NCBI RefSeq assembly: GCF_000178855.1
Contig: NZ_ADVG01000001.1
Span: 1,364,001 to 1,428,000, forward strand
Length of the DNA: 64,000 bases
Source of the DNA: Ktedonobacter racemifer DSM 44963
GTDB lineage: Bacteria; Chloroflexota; Ktedonobacteria; Ktedonobacterales; Ktedonobacteraceae
Direction: 5' to 3'
This document shows, piece by piece, positions 56,172 to 64,000 of the stretch. Below the pieces are notes generated by a model, which did not search any database, was not told the origin of the DNA, and saw nothing but the letters and a program-made list of their open reading frames with translations. Made by a program: the position numbers and the translations under genes. Every line of letters begins with the position of its first letter. The first letter of the stretch is position 1.

Positions 56172-56220
56172 ACTCAGCAGTTTATTCATCAGCGTCTATC
56201 TGCACAATAAACTGCTGAGT
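56172..56220 (-). terminator. 15-bp hairpin downstream of the membrane sensor
   Basis: Arms 56172-56186 (ACTCAGCAGTTTATT) and 56206-56220 are exact complements around a 19-nt loop, 60 nt after the sensor gene stop. It could also be an end structure of the adjacent transposase element. Confidence 0.5.
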
Positions 56221-56280
56221 GCAAAAACCATTCGTTTGGCGAGAAAACATATCTTACAAGGGAAAACGGAGCTGTCTCTT

Positions 56281-57651
56281 TCAAGAATCGTTCTCCCTCG
56301 TCTTTGGAGGTTCGACGCGGCGAGACACGTTCTCGATGCCCGGCTTCGGCGCATACAACCAGAGAGAGGCATGCATTGGCTGCATTGTCTCGTTGACCAC
56401 CACCAAGACGTGCTCACTTAACTGCTGCAAATCCACTTCGCTGTGCAAGGTAGAAGCAAAGGCCGTCAGAGTCTTCTGCGCATCATACTTGCGCCGATAG
56501 AAACGCCGATCGATGACATCCTGAAGGCGGTGACGCAAAGGTTGAAAGAGGGTAGCAATCGCCAATGTGGAAACCACAATGATCGCTGGCTGCGAGCTTT
56601 GCCCGGTGAGCCGTCCGACCAGGCTTTCCAGCCCGATGGTGAGCCCGGCGTAGAGTGCCACCAGGATGCCGGAAAGCCCACCGTAGACAAGTGTGCGATT
56701 GATCAGAACATCGATATCGTACAAGCGATAGCGCAGGATCGCTATACCGATTGAGAAGGGTAGCAGAAGCCAGAGAAGAGGATAGACGAGCGTAATCAAG
56801 GAATACGGGGTATCAGGCTGAGTAAGTGCGGGGAAAAAGAGAGAGAAGAGCAGACCAAAGACGAATAATCCTGTGACCACAATGCTCATGCCAAAGACCA
56901 CCCACTTGGTCTGCTGGCGCTGGAGAGAAGTGGAAGCGTGTCGATACCGATAGATCTGTGCAATGAGGATGCTCCCATAGATCACGAGCGCAAACAGACC
57001 ATTCAGCCAGCCCGGCCAATTATTCTGGTTGAGCGGAGAAGTGGGAGGAAAGACGACCGAAGCCGCCTGGATGATGATCAGCGGGATGATCAGGCCGGTC
57101 CAGCGCGGGACCAGACGTCCACTGGGAAAGAGGAGAAAGAAGAGATCGATGGCAACTTGCCCAAGCACACCGACCAGCATGGTCGGGAGAACGAGGACCG
57201 GGTAAGCGCTGGTCAGTGCAGAAGTGGAAAGCCCCGGGTAGGTGATATTGAACATCGCAAGAGCAAAGGCTGCCAGCAGGGCCATTCCTTCATTCGACTT
57301 GCGCCAGAAGATCAGGAAGCCCATGACACTCCAGATGGCAATGATGGTCACCCAGAAGATGACGTTCAAAGTGGCATATCCACTGACAGAGATGCCAAGA
57401 GTAGAGAGCGCCCGCAGCCCTTTGGCCGTCATTTCTCCGGCGAAGGTACAGGTATCAACACTTGCGCAGGGCATTTGGACGCGCTGATAATAGGCTGGCA
57501 AGCCGACAACAAAAAGCCCCAGGCTGGGAAGCACCAACGCCAGCCACACCGTACGGGCAAGCACCAGCCAGAAGCCAGTGAAGTGCGTATTCACGGCGCT
57601 GAGGTGAGCCGATTCGCTTTTCCTTTGCTGTTCACCATTCGAGACGTTCAT
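56281..57651 (-). CDS. Multi-pass membrane sensor lacking a kinase domain
   Basis: A paralog of the complete kinase at 59.8-62 kb. From ATG 57651 (MNVSNGEQQ, AAAGGAAAG upstream) the 456 residues give about nine TM helices (VWLALVLPSLGLFVVGLPAYY, IIPLIIIQAASVVFPPTSPL and others). The extracellular loop has paired Cys (MPCASVDTCTF). The cytosolic end RRFYRRKYDAQKTLTAFAST and EHVLVVVNETMQPMHASLWLY is where a GAF domain would begin, but the protein stops. It is thus a sensor input module alone or a truncated kinase. It lies 22 nt after a response regulator on the same strand. Confidence 0.75.
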   Translation of the reverse strand: MNVSNGEQQRKSESAHLSAVNTHFTGFWLVLARTVWLALVLPSLGLFVVGLPAYYQRVQMPCASVDTCTFAGEMTAKGLRALSTLGISVSGYATLNVIFWVTIIAIWSVMGFLIFWRKSNEGMALLAAFALAMFNITYPGLSTSALTSAYPVLVLPTMLVGVLGQVAIDLFFLLFPSGRLVPRWTGLIIPLIIIQAASVVFPPTSPLNQNNWPGWLNGLFALVIYGSILIAQIYRYRHASTSLQRQQTKWVVFGMSIVVTGLFVFGLLFSLFFPALTQPDTPYSLITLVYPLLWLLLPFSIGIAILRYRLYDIDVLINRTLVYGGLSGILVALYAGLTIGLESLVGRLTGQSSQPAIIVVSTLAIATLFQPLRHRLQDVIDRRFYRRKYDAQKTLTAFASTLHSEVDLQQLSEHVLVVVNETMQPMHASLWLYAPKPGIENVSRRVEPPKTRENDS

Positions 57652-57673
57652 CTTTCTTTCCTTTCTCAGAAGA

Positions 57674-58321
57674 TCAGCTTCCCAATCCTGCATCCTTCGC
57701 GCGCAGAATAGCCTGGGCGCGATCCGCTACCTGGAGCTTACTGATGATATTGGAGACATAGTTGCGCACGGTCTTTGGGCTGACGACCAGGCGTTCCGCA
57801 ATTTCGGCGTTTTTGCAGCCCTGGGCCAGTAATGCGAGAATGTCGCGTTCTCGATGGCTCAGTTCAGGAAAGATCTGCGAAGGATGTTCTGGTTGCAGCG
57901 CCGAGAAATAGCTGACCAGTCTGGTAGCAATCGCCGGGCTGAAGATGGCATCGCCACTGCCCACGGCTCGGATGGCTCGTACCATATCTTCGTGCCTGAC
58001 CCCTTTGAGCAGATACCCACGCGCGCCCGCTCGCATAGCCGCGAATACCAGGTGATCATCTTCAAACATGGTTACCACCAGCACGCGAATTTGTGGACTG
58101 TTGCTCACAATCTGGCGGGTCGCGTCCACCCCGCTCATGCTGGGCATGTGGACATCCATAAACACCACATCGGGCTGTCTTTCGGCTGCGAGGCGTATCG
58201 CCTCGCAGCCGGTTGTGGCTTCCCCCGCGCATTCTATATCGGGCTGGGCGTCAAGAAGGGCCTGCACACCGTCGCGAAAAAACTGGTGATCATCAACGAT
58301 GAGTACTGTGAGAGGGTCCAT
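57674..58321 (-). CDS. NarL/LuxR-family response regulator
   Basis: A 215-residue two-component regulator, MDPLTVLIVDDHQFFRDGVQ at the start. Receiver: acidic pair DDH, phospho-acceptor Asp in DVVFMDVHMPSMSG, Lys in LLKGVRHEDM. C-terminal LuxR helix-turn-helix: LSHRERDILALLAQGCKNAEIAERLVVSPKTVRNYVSNI. An AAGGAG is 20 nt before the ATG, rather far. The cognate kinase gene just upstream is a deletion relic, so this regulator is possibly an orphan or is served by a paralogous kinase. Confidence 0.93.
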   Translation of the reverse strand: MDPLTVLIVDDHQFFRDGVQALLDAQPDIECAGEATTGCEAIRLAAERQPDVVFMDVHMPSMSGVDATRQIVSNSPQIRVLVVTMFEDDHLVFAAMRAGARGYLLKGVRHEDMVRAIRAVGSGDAIFSPAIATRLVSYFSALQPEHPSQIFPELSHRERDILALLAQGCKNAEIAERLVVSPKTVRNYVSNIISKLQVADRAQAILRAKDAGLGS

Positions 58322-58344
58322 TGATTTTCTAGTATGTATCTCCT

Positions 58345-59014
58345 TTATTCGCGTGTCTTTGGTCCAGCGGTGCTTTCCGCCAGCGGAAGCTGTGCGATGA
58401 TCTGCGTTCCACCCGATTGGACTCTTCTGATGATGAACGTTCCCCCCCAGTTCCTCTGCCCGTTCGCGCCATCCAGCGCGGAACAAACCGCCCATTGGGA
58501 AAGAGGAGAAAGAGAAGCACAAGAGAAAGCTGCCCCAGAAAGCTCATGAGCGTGACAGGCAGGGTCAGCGTTGGATGGCTAATACCAGCGCTGAGGTAAT
58601 CACCTCTGCATTGAAGACTACGAGAGTAAACGCAGCGAGCAGGGCCAGCCAGTCATCCGAGCGACGTAAAAAGATGATCAAGCCGATGACGCTCCATATC
58701 AGAATATCGATCACCCAGAAGATCGTGTTAAAGGCAGCATATTCGCTCGCCGAGAGACCAGTGGCAAGGAGTTCGTGGAAACCTTTCGCAGGAAGCGCCC
58801 CGGCAATATTGCACGCAAGAGGGCTAACGCAAGCTGTTTGGAGTTGCTGATAAGACGAAGGGAAACTGGCGACAAGCAGTCCCAGGTTGAAGAGAACCAG
58901 GCCCAGCCACACCATGCGGGCGATGATGAGCCAGGAACCAGTTAAGCGCGTCGTCATTGTACTGGAGACCGCCAGGCTTTCTGTATTCTTGTGCCCCACA
59001 TGTGATTGGTTCAT
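58345..59014 (-). pseudogene. Sensor histidine kinase, internal deletion relic
   Basis: The first 147 residues match the neighbouring kinase (GSWLIIARMVWLGLVLFNLG, a Cys-bearing loop, SASEYAAFNTIFWVIDILIW). The frame ends at 58565, resumes in another frame with LVLLFLLFPNGRFVPRW, and then jumps straight to the end of a HATPase domain (RERAEELGG, then after a G-run shift TFIIRRVQSGGTQIIAQLPL) ending TAA at 58345. About 450 residues, including the remaining TM helices, GAF and HisKA_3, are missing. It sits 24 nt upstream of the response regulator, so the ancestral pair was kinase-regulator. Confidence 0.8.
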
Positions 59015-59132
59015 CGGTTTTTCCTCTTCCGGAGATCAATGCTCCTGTTTATCTGAAGCTGCGATTACACCCTTGCCGCCAGAAGCTATTCCCGTGCAAA
59101 GCAGGCGCTTCTTGCTTCCCCTGCTTTGCCCA

Positions 59133-59798
59133 TCATGTCCCTAATCCAGCGTCGCGCGCACGCACAATTGCCTGAGCGCGATCGGCCACCTGGAGCTTGC
59201 TAAAAATATTGGAGACATGGTTTTGCACCGTCTTGAGACTCAGGGTGAAGCGTTTCGCGATAGCAGTGTTGCTCTCACCTTGCGCAATCAGGTGAAGGAT
59301 CTGCCGTTCGCGCTCGGTGAGATCAGGAAAGGCAATAGCCGAAGCGGTCCTGGGCAGCGCGGAGAAATAACGAATCATGCGTTGCGCAATGGCCGGACTG
59401 AAGATGGCCTCACCCTGGGAGACCGCTTTGATTGCTCGCACCAGTTCGTCCCGGTCGGCATCCTTGAGCAGATACCCGCGAGCGCCCGCGCGCATAGCGG
59501 CAAAGACCGAGTCATCATCCTCGAACATCGTGACGACTAACACTTGGATGTGTGGGCTTGTGTGCAGAATACGCCTCGTGGCCTCGATGCCATTCGTGCC
59601 TGGCATTTTGATATCCATGAGAATCACGTCCGGCTGCAAAGACTCGGCTTTGGCAATTGTTTCGTCGCCGTCCGCAGCCTCACCAATCACCTCCATGTCC
59701 GGCAGCCTCAGCAGCATTGTACGCACGCCCTCGCGATAGAAAGCGTGATCATCGGCAATTACCAGGCGAATCGGATCCGTTGAGCTTTTTCCTTCCAC
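59133..59798 (-). CDS. NarL/LuxR-family response regulator
   Basis: A 221-residue regulator starting at GTG 59798 (MEGKSSTDPIRLVIADDHAF), with GAGGT upstream. Receiver: acidic pair DDH, Asp in DVILMDIKMPGTNG, Lys in LLKDADRDELV. HTH: LTERERQILHLIAQGESNTAIAKRFTLSLKTVQNHVSNIF. It follows the complete sensor kinase by 17 nt, so that kinase is the expected partner. It is a close paralog of the regulator at 57.7 kb, reflecting duplication of the whole kinase-regulator unit. Confidence 0.94.
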   Translation of the reverse strand: MEGKSSTDPIRLVIADDHAFYREGVRTMLLRLPDMEVIGEAADGDETIAKAESLQPDVILMDIKMPGTNGIEATRRILHTSPHIQVLVVTMFEDDDSVFAAMRAGARGYLLKDADRDELVRAIKAVSQGEAIFSPAIAQRMIRYFSALPRTASAIAFPDLTERERQILHLIAQGESNTAIAKRFTLSLKTVQNHVSNIFSKLQVADRAQAIVRARDAGLGT

Positions 59799-59815
59799 GT
59801 CTTAAATACCTCTTC

Positions 59816-61954
59816 TTACGATTTCAAGGGCAGTCGAACCTGGACGCTAGTTCCGCCTCCAGGCTGGGCGGTGAGCGTGCAGTCTCCTCCAAGTTCCGCT
59901 GCTCGCTCGCGCATGGAAGCAATACCCACTCCCGCCTGGTAATCACTGGGCAGCCCACGACCATTGTCACTGATCGAGAGGCTCAGAGACTGTTCGCTCG
60001 CCAGTTCCAGGCGCACAAGGCAGTGCTGCGCATGCGCGTGGCGCTCAACATTGGTAAGAGCCTCCAGTACGATACGATAGGCCGCGACCTCAATAGCTGC
60101 GGGCAGAGGCGGCACGTCAGCAGGCGCTTCCACGGAGATGTGGAGGCCGTTTACTCCCTGGAGATGTACGACGTGCTCGTGGATGGCTGAGATCAGGCCG
60201 AGTTCATCCAGGACGGGTGGCCGCAACGCGTAGACGACGCGGCGAATATCGGCAACAGTGGATTTGACCTGTGCCTTGAGATTGTTCAACTGGGCGATGG
60301 CGGTATCCGGGTCGCTTTTGACCAGGTGACAGGCTGTATCGATCCGCTGAGACAGGCTAGCCAGCGTCGGACCAACACCGTCGTGCAAGTCACGACGCAG
60401 GCGGCGGCGCTCCTCTTCGCGCGCCAACACCAGACGCTCACGTGCCCTCTGCAGATCAGTTGCTAACCGGACAGCGTGAGCAGCGAGGCCGGCCTGACGG
60501 GCCAACTCATCGAGCAGGCGTATGTCTGCGGGAGTAAAGGTTTCACCAGGAGCGCGCGGCGCCAGTTGCAGTTGGCCAATAGTTTCCGCCTGGTAGATAA
60601 GCGGGAGCGTCAATGGCTCTCCGGCCGGCGCGCCATAGCTCGCGGCCAGTTGGAAGGTTTCTTCTTGTTTCCACAGGATAGCTACGTAGGGCAGCTTGAG
60701 TGCCTGGGCCACCGTTTCGACGATGATAGATAGGATAGCTTCAGGCCCCAGCGTCTCCTTCAACCGCCGGGAGAGACGCGTGATCACAATGTAGGGTTCG
60801 TCGCGCTGCCCATAGAGCAGTCGGTTCACCCCGCGCTGGAGCAACTCTCGTACCGGCTGGAAGAGCACAGCAACCAGTCCGGTGGCAAACAAGGAAATCA
60901 CCAGGCTGCTTCCCGTGGGAAAGAGCGCGCCCAGGTAACCAACGACTAGTACATAGAAACCTACGACGCAGGCAGTGAGAATACCATAGACCAGGGTGCG
61001 CTTGATAATGAGATCAATATCCCACAGCCGGTAGCGCAGGATGGCGACGCCAACTGAGCCAGGAATCAAGAGCAACAGGAGCGGATAGACGATCCCAATC
61101 ACAGCATATGGACTGCCTGGCTGATTGAGCGTCGGAAAAAGGACGTTGAAAAGCAGGCCAAAGACAAGAAACCCGGTAGCTACAGTGGTGATGGCAAAGG
61201 CGACCCATTTCGTCTGCAATCGCTCTACAGAGGTTGACACCCGTCTGTACAGATAGACTTGAGAAAAGATAATCGTGCTAAAGATGGCGAGAGAAAGTAG
61301 TGCATCGAGCCATGCTGGCAAACTATTCTGACTAAATGGTGAAGTGGGAGGAAGGACGATTGAGACAGCTTGGACCACAACTAGTGGAATAATCAGCCCC
61401 TTCCAGCGCGGGACCAGTCGCCCATTGGGGAAGAGGAGAAAGAACAAAGCGAAGGAGACTTGTCCGAGCAAATCTATTATCGTGAGAGGAAGGTTGAGAA
61501 GCGGATAGGAGATCAAGAGCACAGAGGCAGAAAGCCCAGGGTAGGTGAGATTGAACATCATGAGAGCAAAGGCGGCGAGCAGAGCAAACCACTCATCAGA
61601 CCTGCGCCAGAAGATCAGGAAGCCGGTCCCACTCCAGATCGCGACAATCGCTACCCAGAAGAGGGTGATAGAAGCGGCGTACTCACCGGCAGAGACCCCA
61701 AGTGCGGCAAACGTATGCAGCCCTTTTGCTGTCAGTGCGAAGGCAATATTACACGTTGTGGGATCAACACAGGGCCTTTGAAGCTGCTGATAGTATGCCG
61801 GGAGTCCAACTACAAAGAGCCCCAGGCTGGAGAGCACCAGTACGAGCCACACAACGCGAGCAATCACGAGAGAGGGACCGGAAAGGCGCTTGTGCGCGAC
61901 GTGAGAAGCGACCGATGCGCTTGCGCTCTGTTGTTGCGTCTTCGCCTGGTTCAT
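59816..61954 (-). CDS. NarL-type sensor histidine kinase
   Basis: A 712-residue membrane kinase from ATG 61954 (MNQAKTQQQSASASV; AAAAGGGAAAG upstream). About nine TM helices in the first 340 residues include a Cys-paired extracellular loop (RPCVDPTTCNIAFALTAKGL). A GAF domain (LGPEAILSIIVETVAQALKL) at about 390-500 follows, then HisKA_3 with the phospho-His in RRRLRRDLHDGVGPTLASLS, and HATPase with N box VLEALTNVERHAHA and G box ISDNGRGLPSDYQAGVGI. It senses an unknown signal and probably acts on the adjacent regulator. Confidence 0.94.
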   Translation of the reverse strand: MNQAKTQQQSASASVASHVAHKRLSGPSLVIARVVWLVLVLSSLGLFVVGLPAYYQQLQRPCVDPTTCNIAFALTAKGLHTFAALGVSAGEYAASITLFWVAIVAIWSGTGFLIFWRRSDEWFALLAAFALMMFNLTYPGLSASVLLISYPLLNLPLTIIDLLGQVSFALFFLLFPNGRLVPRWKGLIIPLVVVQAVSIVLPPTSPFSQNSLPAWLDALLSLAIFSTIIFSQVYLYRRVSTSVERLQTKWVAFAITTVATGFLVFGLLFNVLFPTLNQPGSPYAVIGIVYPLLLLLIPGSVGVAILRYRLWDIDLIIKRTLVYGILTACVVGFYVLVVGYLGALFPTGSSLVISLFATGLVAVLFQPVRELLQRGVNRLLYGQRDEPYIVITRLSRRLKETLGPEAILSIIVETVAQALKLPYVAILWKQEETFQLAASYGAPAGEPLTLPLIYQAETIGQLQLAPRAPGETFTPADIRLLDELARQAGLAAHAVRLATDLQRARERLVLAREEERRRLRRDLHDGVGPTLASLSQRIDTACHLVKSDPDTAIAQLNNLKAQVKSTVADIRRVVYALRPPVLDELGLISAIHEHVVHLQGVNGLHISVEAPADVPPLPAAIEVAAYRIVLEALTNVERHAHAQHCLVRLELASEQSLSLSISDNGRGLPSDYQAGVGIASMRERAAELGGDCTLTAQPGGGTSVQVRLPLKS

Positions 61955-62099
61955 GAAGCTTTCCCTTTTCACGGCTTCGGCCTGATCCTCGCACTTCATG
62001 CTTCTATTCTATCCAAAAGGGGGACACCTGTCCAGGCGAAGTTACTCATCATGTACAGGCGTTCCCCGGTTCCGATCCATCGGAGGGTAGCGAGCACGC

Positions 62100-62768
62100 T
62101 CAGGCACGTGCCTCCACCTGTGCGTTCGTCGATACAGCCTTCATCGCTGTACGCTGGTCTGGTGAGAGCAGGGCGAACCCGAACCCGGCTGTAGCCACAC
62201 TCGCGACGACGCCCGCAAGATTTGACAAGGCTTCAGGGAAGAACGGGACGAAACTCACGACACCGACAACCAGGATGGCGATGAGCAGCCAGCCGATCCA
62301 GCGCGGGAAGACCCTGGCGCGCAGGGTTGCAATAGCCAGCAAAAGAAAACCCAGGACCTCACTGATCATACTCGCGATAAAAAACGGTGCCCACGCTGGC
62401 GGAGGAGTCGCCGCCACCGAAACTGTCTGCGGGATGATATGAGCGGTCATCTGTGAAATGATGGTCACAGAGGTGAAAGGAATGATGACACCCTGATACA
62501 GGGTAACATACCAGATGAGCAGGAAGCCGAGCAACCCCAGAATGCCTGCGCGTCCTGCCTGGCGGACATACATCCCTGGTAGCCCAAGCAGAACAAGCAC
62601 GGACCCAACAAACCCGATGATGCTGCTGATCAGAGACAACGAGCCGATGATTGTCGCGAGGTCATTGCCGTTGAGAAACATTCCTTGAATAAGCAGGTAG
62701 ACGATTGAAAGCACGCTTCCAATGATCAGTGCTATTCCGCTCAGACGGTACAAAGTGGTCGATGACAT
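62100..62768 (-). CDS. Multi-pass membrane protein of unknown function
   Basis: A 222-residue protein with about six TM segments, starting MSSTTLYRLSGIALIIGSVLS at ATG 62768 behind a perfect AAGGAGG. Segments include LATIIGSLSLISSIIGFVGS, FFIASMISEVLGFLLLAIAT and WIGWLLIAILVVGVVSFVPF. Gly/Ser-rich helices resemble small integral membrane proteins such as DUF4386-like members, but I cannot name the family. It lies upstream of the sensor kinase with a 145-nt gap; it could belong to the kinase's regulon. Confidence 0.75.
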   Translation of the reverse strand: MSSTTLYRLSGIALIIGSVLSIVYLLIQGMFLNGNDLATIIGSLSLISSIIGFVGSVLVLLGLPGMYVRQAGRAGILGLLGFLLIWYVTLYQGVIIPFTSVTIISQMTAHIIPQTVSVAATPPPAWAPFFIASMISEVLGFLLLAIATLRARVFPRWIGWLLIAILVVGVVSFVPFFPEALSNLAGVVASVATAGFGFALLSPDQRTAMKAVSTNAQVEARA

Positions 62769-62985
62769 GAGAGATTTCCTCCTTGCAGGAATTTTCTGCG
62801 AACTTTGTTTGTCGCTGAGGCAGAGGATGCAATGTTCATCCCTGCCCTTTCTCTGCAAAGCATAATCAGTGAACTTTCCCTGTGTCATGGGTGCAACTTC
62901 CCGATCAGACCTGGAATTTTCTGAATATCAATCGACGAGTCTCATTATCATACGCAGCCTGTTGAAAAAGCCTTTGATAAGCTCA

Positions 62986-64000
62986 TCAGCAAAGAGGAAA
63001 TCTTACTTCCTCATCCTTGAAAAAGCTGAGGCAATCGGCAAAAGAAGAGATTTTCCTTGCAAAAGTGAGCGAGCACAGCATCCAAAAGAGCCCAAAAGAG
63101 GCACAGATGGCGTCCGTTGGGAACGGACGTCGGCCCCAACCTCGCTTTTTGAGCAACTGTTGGAGATTGTGTCCTGCTGCGATGACCTGAGCCTCACAGT
63201 TGACTCGCCAGAGGCGTCGCAAGCGGAAGCGTCGCATGCCATGCCAATCCTTGGCTTCGGCAAATAAGGGTTCGACCCATACCTTCCGCTTCTTCAGGGC
63301 TTTCTGATAGGCCAGGGTCTGCTGGTAGCCCCTGACTCGTTCGAGGTAGTTCGCATGGAAAGAGCGGTGGACCTGCCGACCGTGATTACTGGGGGTACAT
63401 TGAGCTTTGAGTGGACAAGCATTACAAGTGGCTGCCTCGGCGCGGTACTCCACCTTCTCCGCTTTATACTCCATCCGAGAGAGGTGCAGCAGTTGACCGT
63501 TGGGGCAGACATAGCGATCATGCACGGCATCATAGGTGAACTTGGAGGGGCCGAAGTAAGGAGGCCTCTGCTGATCCCAGTCTGGTAAGGGGATGTAGGC
63601 CCGCATTCCCGCATCTTCAATGGCCTTGATATTTTCGATGGTCCCATACTTGGTATCGCCGGTTATCTGTCGAGGCCTCACATGCCAACGAAAGCGGACG
63701 TGCCAGAGCAAGTCAAGCATCGGCTGGTTATCCATCACCTCCGCAGGGGTCACCAGGGCTTCTAGGATAATGCGACGTTTGCCTCCATCGACGACATAAT
63801 GGGTATGATAGCCCAAATGAAGACCGCCGTTCTTGAGGCGCATTGGAGTGGCATCGGGATCAGTCGTACTGATCTGGAAGTCGGCAGAACGCTGGTAGAG
63901 CCCATGGATTTCCCTCTGCTGCCGACCCTCTTCAACGATCCAGTCGTGCCGCATTGAGCGCTCGGTCTCAAGCTCTTCTTGCTCTTGTTGAGAGAGGGCG
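62986..64000 (-). CDS. IS1182-like DDE transposase, partial (5' end outside)
   Basis: Open from the window edge to its stop at 62986. Motifs: TDPDATPMRLKNGGLHLGYH (first catalytic Asp region), ITGDTKYGTIENIKAIEDAG, a Cys-rich insert (CNACPLKAQC) and the C-terminal FAEAKDWHGMRRFRLRRLWR with the catalytic Glu. This order is typical of IS1182/IS5-like transposases. The N-terminal helix-turn-helix and left end lie outside. CAGCCTGTTGAAAAAGCC just after the stop may be part of the right terminal repeat. Confidence 0.88.
   Translation of the reverse strand, partial: ALSQQEQEELETERSMRHDWIVEEGRQQREIHGLYQRSADFQISTTDPDATPMRLKNGGLHLGYHTHYVVDGGKRRIILEALVTPAEVMDNQPMLDLLWHVRFRWHVRPRQITGDTKYGTIENIKAIEDAGMRAYIPLPDWDQQRPPYFGPSKFTYDAVHDRYVCPNGQLLHLSRMEYKAEKVEYRAEAATCNACPLKAQCTPSNHGRQVHRSFHANYLERVRGYQQTLAYQKALKKRKVWVEPLFAEAKDWHGMRRFRLRRLWRVNCEAQVIAAGHNLQQLLKKRGWGRRPFPTDAICASFGLFWMLCSLTFARKISSFADCLSFFKDEEVRFPLC

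Noticed and set aside
56938..57711. 257-codon plus-strand frame
   Set aside because: Antisense of the membrane sensor; highly charged composition is the complement of hydrophobic TM codons. The same applies to 61460-62194 over the sensor kinase.

Overview
The window most resembles a chromosomal segment of a Ktedonobacteria-type Chloroflexota. This is inferred from the mix of genes: an archaeal-type UMP kinase, tricorn protease, bacterial Hen1/Pnkp RNA repair, TPR-CHAT proteins, many TnpA-less TnpB/IscB elements and many group II introns. No rRNA, tRNA or CRISPR array was seen. Housekeeping genes sit in short operons, mostly on the minus strand, separated by mobile elements.

Layout. 1-1.34 kb: the 5' part of a reverse-transcriptase-encoding group II intron that leaves the window. 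1.6-8.2 kb: pyrimidine operon pyrB-carA-carB-pyrE (minus strand) with a consensus promoter, a 370-nt leader, an intrinsic terminator and a candidate leader peptide. 8.5-9.2 kb: membrane-anchored FKBP isomerase. 9.3-12 kb: a TnpB element whose gene is interrupted near its 3' end by a group II intron that itself carries a second group II intron (a twintron). 12.2-15.6 kb: tricorn protease. 15.7-22.5 kb: an ECF41-type sigma factor module (sigma, epimerase, SnoaL, DoxX) and a foreign-looking GNAT gene, bracketed by two 756-nt ORF-less group II introns in inverted orientation. 22.6-30.8 kb: HutF-like deiminase, then a sigma / zinc-finger anti-sigma / TPR-CHAT protease-like operon with an intact IscB element inserted just upstream of its first gene. 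31-42.6 kb: DUF4388 protein and dCache sensor, ALDH16-type aldehyde dehydrogenase with DeoC, a broken tnpB, a lipase-like protein, an APH-like kinase, a DUF169 protein and RNase H. 43-52.7 kb: transketolase, UMP kinase, Pnkp and Hen1, and a large DNA adenine methylase. 52.8-56 kb: a second broken tnpB and a frameshifted transposase. 56.3-62 kb: paralogous seven-or-more-TM sensors and response regulators, one sensor kinase reduced to a deletion pseudogene. 62.1-64 kb: a membrane protein and an IS1182-like transposase running off the end.

The genes suggest de novo UMP synthesis (pyr operon plus the distant UMP kinase), deoxyribose breakdown (DeoC plus ALDH16), RNA repair (Hen1 seals and protects ends processed by Pnkp) and several signalling circuits. 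The strongest unusual observation is the tnpB twintron. Removing 1,317 nt between a GTGCGCC 5' end and a CCCTAC 3' end restores one continuous 441-codon TnpB frame, and the nested intron has its own complete ends and domain V. Intergenic regions carry long, nearly perfect hairpins, several with a CCGCAGG centre, that look like a genome-specific terminator or repeat family.
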